DNA of 64,000 bases from assembly GCA_935421135.1 (NCBI GenBank), contig OW285187.1, positions 6,572,001 through 6,636,000 of the forward strand, read 5' to 3'. Below are positions 56,711 through 64,000 of the stretch, one piece after another. Origin of the DNA: Bugulina stolonifera. Its lineage: Eukaryota; Bryozoa; Gymnolaemata; Cheilostomatida; Bugulidae. The notes beneath the pieces are model-generated. The model did not search any database. It was given only the letters and a program-made list of their open reading frames with translations, and was not told the origin of the DNA. The position numbers were made by a program, and so were the translations under genes. Within the stretch, counting starts at the first letter, position 1. Every line of letters begins with the position of its first letter.

Positions 56711-58544
56711 ATAAATTACCTATTCTACAAATTAGTTTAATAATAATTAAATAAATATTTATATTATTATAAAACTATTTTATAGAATAGTTAATTTATT
56801 TTTAATGGCTTTTTTTGATTTTTAAATGAATAATAATCATAATCATGATGATGTTTTAATCAAGTTAAACAGTATCATAAGAATTAGAATAAAGTTAATT
56901 AATATTCGCTATCTGTACCTGAATATTTTATTATGACATTAGAATGCATATGAATTTAAATTGCTCCACAAATGCATGGCCAACCAGGCTTTATTATTTG
57001 TGTTGCAATATCAATATGAATGGAAATTGAATTGAAATTGATATTTCTGAACATATTAATTATATAATTTGAGATGTATTAGGTCTGTTATAAACAAGTT
57101 TTATTATGCAGGCATGTGTTTGATATGATGTGAAAATGTTGGCAGATTTGTTAAGTTTAAACTATTTCCTTGGGGTCCAGCATATCTTTCCTTCCTTACC
57201 AGTTTAAACAGTAAACTTGGCGAAATTCCAGTTAAGCTGTGGGTATGTCTTCCCTTTCTCACCTTCTACATTGCCCTCCCTTCCCCTTAGTATGTTCCAA
57301 AAGTAAAATGTTCAAGGTGCTATTGGTCTACATAGTGTCTTTCCTTTTTTTCTCTCTAGTGTACTAATATAGTTATTTGTACGAGTGGACTTTTCGTTTA
57401 GAGATTTATGAACAGTAAAGAATAGATTGTTAGTTGCTTCAGGCTAGTTTATTATATTGAGTTCTGATATTGGGACAGCAGATATTCTAAAGCTTGCAGT
57501 ATGAAAGTGATAAGGTATAAAATCTTTGTACCAATGAGACGGTTGTTTTTTGTCATAAAATTTACTTAAACTGTAAAACTACAGGGCGTAAAATATTGAA
57601 TCTTGGCAAGTAAGAAAATATTTCAAACTATATGGAAAAAGAACAAAGTTACAAACTAATGTTTGTTATCCATTTGACAAGTTGTAGTATTTTTATTTGG
57701 TCGCACTCACCTCAACAAAGACAAAAAGTTGAATGCATTCATATTTCACTCGGTCAAACTTATTGGTGTCATAGTTAAAGTCTGGTTCTACATTGGTCCT
57801 GAATTATCCACAATTGAAGATGTGGTCATTTTGATCTTTGATCGTTTTAAAAGTTGGCCCAACAGAGCAATGCAAATTACTATGGCTAGCTATGTAATTG
57901 TGCGCAGGCAAATTATCTGCAGATACTATATGAGATTATGTGAGGTCTAATCTACTGCGAGTACTTATCACTTTATACATTTGTAATATTTGCAGAATGA
58001 TAAATTGCTTGGTAATGATGTGTGGTTGCCAATATACTAAACCTTAGGCCTACATGCAGCAATCCCATCTCGATTACATAGCTTTACTTTTTCTCCAGGT
58101 CATTGCTGTAATATTTGTCTTTTACGCTCATGTCCTCGGTAAATGATAGCTCTGTATAATGTTGATTTTCTATGGTAAGTCCTGCATGTGACATGATTGT
58201 CCAATTAATTTCAACTCACTTTCACAAGGCAGAGAATGATCATTTACTTCGTGTTTGGTTGCTTCTTAGGTATGCAAACTTCACAGAGTTATATTTAAAA
58301 TTATTATATTTATTCAGTCTCAACTTTAAAAGCTAATTGTTATTTAGAAATCTTTGCTAAAGAAGGGTCAGAGGTACTGAGTGTTTACCTTGCTATTAGT
58401 ATTAGATCTCAATGTGAAAATGGTTTTCCTTTTAGTGATTACATATTGTTCCGGTCAAGTCCACTGATGTGTACAACTTATAAAGGGGAGTGCAATATAC
58501 CTACAACTATGACTTGATGTGTGTCTCTAACTAATTGGATTGCT

Positions 58545-61500
58545 ATGGATCCATTACACTGGAGCCATCTGGTGTCGGAGACAACGCTATCATTCTCCCC
58601 GGACTGTTCTGCTGGGGAAAACCCTCTCCCCGTAAGCGGAGGCTCTGAGTACGGAGAGTTTTGCTTAGTTGGAAATGATGTCATACATAATAAACTTATA
58701 TACCACTCGGGTGCTGCTTCTAAACTTCAAACTAATGATGTGATCTTGGAGGTTCAAGGGTTAAAAGTGGCCGGATTTACCTCGAGTGATTTGAGTGAGC
58801 ATATCTTAAAGGCTGCTCAAAACTCTAATCCTGTGCTGATAAAAACTGCCAAATCAGGTGAGATGAATGTACAATCTACATGTAACTCTCAATAGATTCA
58901 GTGGTATCCGCTAGCGTAGCAATTTGCAGCTATGTAAATATGTAGCATCTAATGAACTTATTATATCTGCCTTGATAATTGTAGCATCTGGTAGCAATTT
59001 GGTGTAATATTCGAGCGATATTAGGCCTGTATTAGTAACAGTTGTCTATAATTGTTGTCTCACCTATATAGGAACTCTGAAGAAAGAACTGCGGCCCTAT
59101 CTAAACTATGGGTTTCCAAAGGGTTCTGTTGACCATGATACTCAGATGACAATTCGAGAGAATCTCTTTCAAAGAACCGTTCCCTGTGAGTTGTTAGTGT
59201 ATTAGTCATGTCTGTTCACTGCCAGCTAGCTCTAACTACTGCATCATTATTTATTCGGTTGTGAAGTTGGGAGATGTATTCCCTGTGCATATGTAGGCTA
59301 TTATATTTGACATAGGTCCTACTATGTTAATATACACCAACAGACAGTTCCAATTTGGACATAATGCAACATTTACACTAGATCTGTCCCATGTGTAAGG
59401 AAAATCTGCTGCATGCAGCCAAATACCACAATTTTTCACACTCCATCACCTTCAAAATACTATTGGATGTTAAATCCCAAACAGAAGGTTTCAAGTTGAA
59501 CATTAGAAATATTATGCCATCCTGACACTAGTTGAGTTGCTGAATATTGTATACCCGTTGCCCATCCCAACCTTTTAGTACTGGGTTAAGAATAAGTTGT
59601 AAACTTACAAAAGAAAGCAGTTGTAAACATGTTTTATTTGGTGGTGTTAGTTTACTTTCTATTCATCAAGATGATTGAACAACAGTGTGTGAATAGATTA
59701 GCATAATTCTAGTAGAGTCTCCTAGTCATTAGCCCATTACATTCTAACCATTGTATTGTAAAAGTGTAAATGGGTTAAACTCAAATTAGTGGATAAGTTA
59801 TATGGATGGACTATTTTTGTGAGGGTCAGAAGCCTTTCTTTATCATACCAAGAATTTGAGGTATTTGCAGGTGGTAGCTGCTTTAGATTAGATAAGATGT
59901 TACGTTTGTCTAAGACTCCAGTCTAAGACCAAAGTATAATTCTGGTCCATATATCATCTCCAACTGACAGTGTAATTTATTGCCGATAATCCCCGCCCTT
60001 TATAATCTGACAAATATAGAGGCTGTTTACCTTGGAAATATCCTACCAAAGGATTACGGGCTGACATTATTGTAGTCTTATCCATTTTCAAAGCTACTTT
60101 CAATATCACTGCGTATACCCGTAGATGGCAGCTTAGAAATCTTTGCTATGGCAACTACATTGATCACTACTGGCAGCATTCAGAGAACCTACATTGTATT
60201 ATAGCCATAGAATTGTAGTGCATGAACCATATAGGCCTACACATACATGTATTATAATAGTATGTATATGTACATTGTATATGTATGCATACATATAGTA
60301 ACATTACACCGCCTATACACAGGCACAACAAGACCTCCAAGAGACGGAGAGGTGAATGGCATTGACTACACATTTGTCACCATGGAAGAGTTTAAATCTC
60401 TGGAGCGTAGTGGTAACCTTCTAGAGAGTGGAGAGTTTGACGGTAAGTATCTGGGCTTTGGGTAAAACTGACAACAGCCCACCATCTCTCTGTCCAACCA
60501 TCTCTCTGTCCAACTATCTCTCTGTCCAACCATCTCTCTGTCCAACCATCTCTCTGTCCAACCATCTCTCTGTCCAACCATCTCTCTGTCCAACCATCTC
60601 TCTGTCCAACCATCTCTCTGTCCAACCATCTCTCTGTCCAACCATCTCTCTGTCCAGCCATATCTCTGTCCAACCATCTCTCTGTCCACCCACCTGTCCT
60701 TGCATACTTCCATCCCAGAAGTACATTAGATTTGTGAATAGGAGCTACCCAAATGTTCAGAGCTGTTGCATTCCTCTCCTCATCCACACCTTCTGTATGA
60801 CTCTGACATTTTAGTTTGTCGTTACAAGGGACTATCTTATTGATCTGGTTACCTGCTCATCTTGGTATGTTGCTTGTGGCCTACAAAATATCTACCTAAA
60901 ATTTGAACTGACTTCCTTCACGATGAGAATAATACAGAAGTTACAGCAGCCTACTGAGCATGTTATGCTTGACTTTAACATTAGATCGGCTTTGTGATAG
61001 ATTGCGACTGGTAGTTCATTGCTTTCTACTGAGTGGTTTAATTATACTACTTTCCTGTAATTGCTAGTTGCACGCCCTGTCACCCATAAACTTGGATATA
61101 GTACTCTATAATGAATTGTATTGGCATACTACACCTCTACCACCACCAATTCCTTCACAGTTGACTTCCATTCTGAATCTGATGCAGATATGCACCAAGT
61201 TGTAGCAGTACGGGACTTGGTAGTTAGGTGGGCATCAGATATAGGCCTACACACATATCATAATACTGTATAGTAATGTTAGTATATAACTCATGTAGTA
61301 TCTGCTGCAGTATACTATGTACAAGTAGGCCTGCTTGTTCTCCTTGATGCTAGTGCATGTACATGTAGTTAGCTACAGCTGCAGCCGGAGTTGCCAATGA
61401 GTTCAGTGTATTCTTCCAGACACCACCACTAGTTCGTGTAATACTCTCACATGTAGGCTGTGGTGCTCTGTCACAAGTCTTGTGTACGCCCACCTATCCT

Positions 61501-63213
61501 TGCAGATTATATCAGTTGACTCAGCTTTAGCTCTCCACAATCCTTCTTGACTAATATTTAATAGAAGATGGGCTATATTTGTTTGTTAATAATATGTCTA
61601 TTGGTTCTGTGAAACTTACTTTGGTAGGACAACTTCTCGTGATATTAAGTTGGCTGCCGTATATTTACCCTAGTAGTCCTACTTTGTACCAGGTTGAGTT
61701 GTTTCTCCTCATTAGCCTGCCATCTGGTCTGTTCGACTTTGTTACAATATCTGCTATTTAAAATGTTTCCTTTCCTAAAAATCTACCAATAGAACTAATT
61801 GAATGCTTTAAATCACATCTATATATAGTCTGTTTTGTGAATAGTTTCAAGATTAAATCATTGAATTAGTTAAATTTATACCTAACATCACGTTTTGGCA
61901 TCTAATGAATTAATTGGCAGTATTTATTAGATTTACGAGCATAGAATAGGAACTTCTCCAATTCAACTTGTCACCTTGTTAACTTATCAAGTGTCTACCT
62001 CCACACTGATGACTAGCACTTGTTCAGTATGCCTTGTCTATGTCAGCCTAGCCGCCTAGATGCTATAATTTTATAGCAGTTGTGAACAGGTAATACTATG
62101 GCGAAATGTACACCCTGTATTTGACTAAGTAGAGTTAGATACATGTCTATTAATTGTGTGAAATTCCTCCTAGCAATATAATAGCGTTTATTTACATTAC
62201 TCCAGGGAACTACTATGGCATGCCAAAACCTCCAATTGTCTCTGTAAAAGAGAAGAAGGAAGCTAATTCTGATAGCAGACCCGGGGCTCATCCGTCTTCT
62301 AAGGGAAAGAGGCTACGCAATCGGTCCACTATTGAGGCAACTTCGAATAAGTAAGATACCAGAATGGTGGATTATTTACTATAATAGTGCATATCTAGCG
62401 TTCGTTACTGTCTGCTATCCAGTAGCTCATACTGTTGAAACTGATCTATACGGTATAAAAGCTCAAAACATATTTTTATATGATGTTTTTTATGCCAGGA
62501 ATTTGTCTTTTGAGCAACCATAAACTTGTTTCATATCCATGAAAATACCAATCCCTGACCGGGGTTTGAACCCAGGGCCTTTACGACACTCAATCACCTA
62601 GCACAGTGAACAGAACATGCTACCACTACACCAGCTTAGTAGCCTTAAAAAGAGGAAGCTTCACCAGTGAGTGGTAGATGTGCTCTGAGCCAACTGCACG
62701 CGAGGCACCCCTCGTATTATATTTATATATTGTAGGCCTATGTCATCATTGGATTTAGTAAAAGAATACAATTCATGTATTATAGTACTAATGTGTCTTG
62801 TGCTTTTATTCATCATCAGAACACATCTTACCAACATGAGCGTTTTCAACCCATGTAGGCCTACATGACTGTGTTTGTTGGATTTGTTGTCATGTTCATC
62901 CGATTGACTGTGCTGACTTGACTGTGTTTTGTAGAAATCTTCCAATTGATAACACAGTACACTCAGCACACATTCCAGGCACTGATATCATCATGCCATC
63001 ACCTAGCAGGGGCCCCAGTAGAGGTCCCACGGATAAGGGTCAGTCAGATAGACTAGGGGTGGATAAGGGACACCCCGACAGTGGATATAAACATCAGCCT
63101 CACCCCCCTGCACCTTCCTCTCAAATGCCAGTACCCACAGGTGATGAGGGCGGTGAACTACCCTCTAACTGGGAGAGGGCATACACAGCAGAGGGACACA
63201 AGTATTACATCGA
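58545..63213 (+). CDS. MAGI-type scaffold (PDZ-GuK-WW), 5' part
   Basis: Five exons: 58545-58857, 59072-59185, 60323-60442, 62206-62350 and 62935-63213. The last splices to exons beyond the window. MAGI proteins are membrane-associated guanylate-kinase scaffolds with inverted order (PDZ, GuK-like, WW, PDZ) that organise epithelial junctions. Exon 1 encodes a start like [10 protein letters not shown] and the first PDZ ([27 protein letters not shown]). Exons 2-4 encode the GuK-like domain, which is catalytically dead in this family ([54 protein letters not shown] joined to NYYGMPKPP). Exon 5 is a Pro/Ser/Gly-rich linker plus the first half of a WW domain ([18 protein letters not shown]). The ATG at 58545 fits the family start. 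All donors are GT and phases agree. Which vertebrate MAGI it corresponds to cannot be said; probably it is the single ancestral gene. Confidence 0.93.
60482..60689. repeat. 16-bp minisatellite, 13 units
   Basis: Thirteen uninterrupted 16-base units of CCATCTCTCTGTCCAA, with four single-base variants. The array starts 40 bases after the donor of MAGI exon 3. Confidence 0.97.
62545..62645 (-). repeat. tRNA-derived SINE or tRNA pseudogene
   Basis: Minus strand: A-box-like TGGTGTAGTGGTAGCATGTTC (near 62633) and a good B box GGGTTCAAACCCC (62560-62574). The spacing between boxes is longer than in a normal tRNA and no acceptor stem is evident. It lies in MAGI intron 4. Confidence 0.6.
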
Positions 63214-64000
63214 GTAAGTACAGCCTTTCTTTCCTCTTCCAAGTAAGTCAAGTCTTGTTACCTATGTTAGTAGAATAGATGTGCAATAGAAGACAGTTAG
63301 ATGTTGTGTATTTTGGCCTATGCATGTATAGTACTAGATGGTGACATTTTGACATACAATCCAGGAAGGAGTTCAATATTGTCTTGTAGCAATTGAAAGT
63401 AGTATTAACCATGTAAGAGCTGTCTGGATTAGTAGACATTCGGACAATAGGACTACAATACTAAGGGTTGAATGCTGCTTGGTGCCCTTGGGAGTGATTA
63501 CTCATGTGCCATACTTATATATTGATACAGTCATGTATACAATGTATCTGTCTATACAAATAGAAGATAGATGTACATGCATATACATTGTATGTATTGT
63601 GTATATAATACCCATGTCACCAAGTCCCCTTCTGGGTGCCTCAGGGTGTGTGATATATTATTTCATAGTCAAGCATGTATCTGTCAGCATAAAGACACAT
63701 CATTTTAGGTTTAGTGAATGTAGGCCAATTATACACAATAGGATATCTAGTTCACATGTAAATAATAATAGAATAGAATTGTAGTATAGCCTAAGTATGC
63801 CTATGCCCAATATTTTACACAGCTCATACTCAGGTGTTCAGTCAAACTAGTCATGGTTATTATTATATTGTTTAATGATACTCAGAATTGTCCTCCCTTT
63901 GCTCTCTTATTCCTACCAATGAGTGTTAACCTCTAATCTAATCGGACAGCTGCTCCTCTGGGAATCTTGGTTTCTATAACTAAGTTTCCCACTCTTCTGA
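63214..64000 (+). other. MAGI intron 5 (partial)
   Basis: Starts with GTAAGT after exon 5 and runs to the window end. The second half of the WW domain is not found here, so the next exon lies outside. Confidence 0.75.

Larger units (their letters stand above)
54344..58544. other. Long stretch without a recognisable gene
   Basis: Contains a tRNA-like relic (54946-55005, minus) and a TAA/ATT-rich tract at 56575-56710. Two open frames look weakly protein-like but could not be assigned: minus 54711-54508 and plus 55321-55575 (an 84-residue frame with MYLPREVIGQLCSLLTGQSN). The MAGI promoter or upstream exons may lie toward the right end. Confidence 0.45.

Noticed and set aside
58521..58544. Start of MAGI at a GTG eight codons upstream
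   Set aside because: Animal nuclear genes rarely use GTG; the ATG at 58545 gives a start resembling known MAGI proteins.
60482..60689. Regular short repeats resembling a CRISPR array
   Set aside because: Units are contiguous with no spacers, and the context is an animal intron; it is a minisatellite.
60366..60814. Overlapping long open frames on both strands with Trp/Asp/Arg or Ser/Leu/Pro repeats
   Set aside because: They are translations of the 16-bp minisatellite in a MAGI intron.

Overview
This is AT-rich animal nuclear DNA. Genes are split by many GT-AG introns (plus one apparent GC-AG intron), and transposon remnants are abundant. The gene set (a MAGI-type PDZ/guanylate-kinase/WW scaffold, COP9 signalosome subunit 3, RBM22, ZNHIT2, a GXYLT-type xylosyltransferase, PGAP4 and a GT10 fucosyltransferase), the compact intergenic spacing, and the great abundance of the palindrome TACATGTA suggest an early-branching or marine invertebrate, for example a demosponge. 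The sequence alone does not settle the species.

Layout. From 1.9 to 7.5 kb (minus) there is a nine-exon gene for a protein with about ten membrane segments that I do not recognise. From 7.6 to 20.2 kb lies a transposon-rich block. It holds: a dispersed 470-bp repeat; a 1.7-kb non-coding element flanked by 200-bp direct repeats and filled with tandem repeats; a decayed THAP/P-type DNA transposon between long inverted arms; a very young Ty3/gypsy LTR retrotransposon (two 154-bp LTRs with one difference, 5-bp target duplication) whose pol frame is broken inside reverse transcriptase; a hAT-like element with a perfect 8-bp target duplication; and a pogo/Tigger-like MITE.

From 21.9 to 28.1 kb are two single-exon genes for Golgi-type glycosyltransferases (GT10 and PGAP4). 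A foldback MITE begins one base after the PGAP4 stop codon. From 29.2 to 37.4 kb (minus) are ZNHIT2 (nine exons) and a GXYLT-type xylosyltransferase (seven exons). From 38.5 to 40.3 kb is a 0.73-kb duplication. From 42.0 to 47.9 kb COPS3 runs forward (twelve exons) and meets RBM22 (48.1 to 51.9 kb, minus, nine exons) tail to tail with about 200 bp between stop codons. From 52.3 to 54.3 kb are a hAT-like MITE and a foldback structure with an LTR-like repeat nested in it. From 58.5 kb to beyond the window end lies the 5' part of a MAGI gene.

The genes do not form one pathway. Three act in glycosylation in the secretory pathway (GT10, PGAP4, GXYLT). ZNHIT2 and RBM22 both relate to the spliceosome (U5 snRNP assembly; the activated spliceosome). 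COPS3 belongs to the COP9 signalosome, and MAGI organises cell junctions. The most unusual non-genic signal is a motif of about 13 bases (roughly GRGRRGACAACTYC), scattered at about twenty sites on both strands in introns and intergenic DNA.

Every exon chain below was assembled by hand from reading-frame phase, splice-site dinucleotides and family resemblance. The summed coding lengths of the complete multi-exon genes are all divisible by three.
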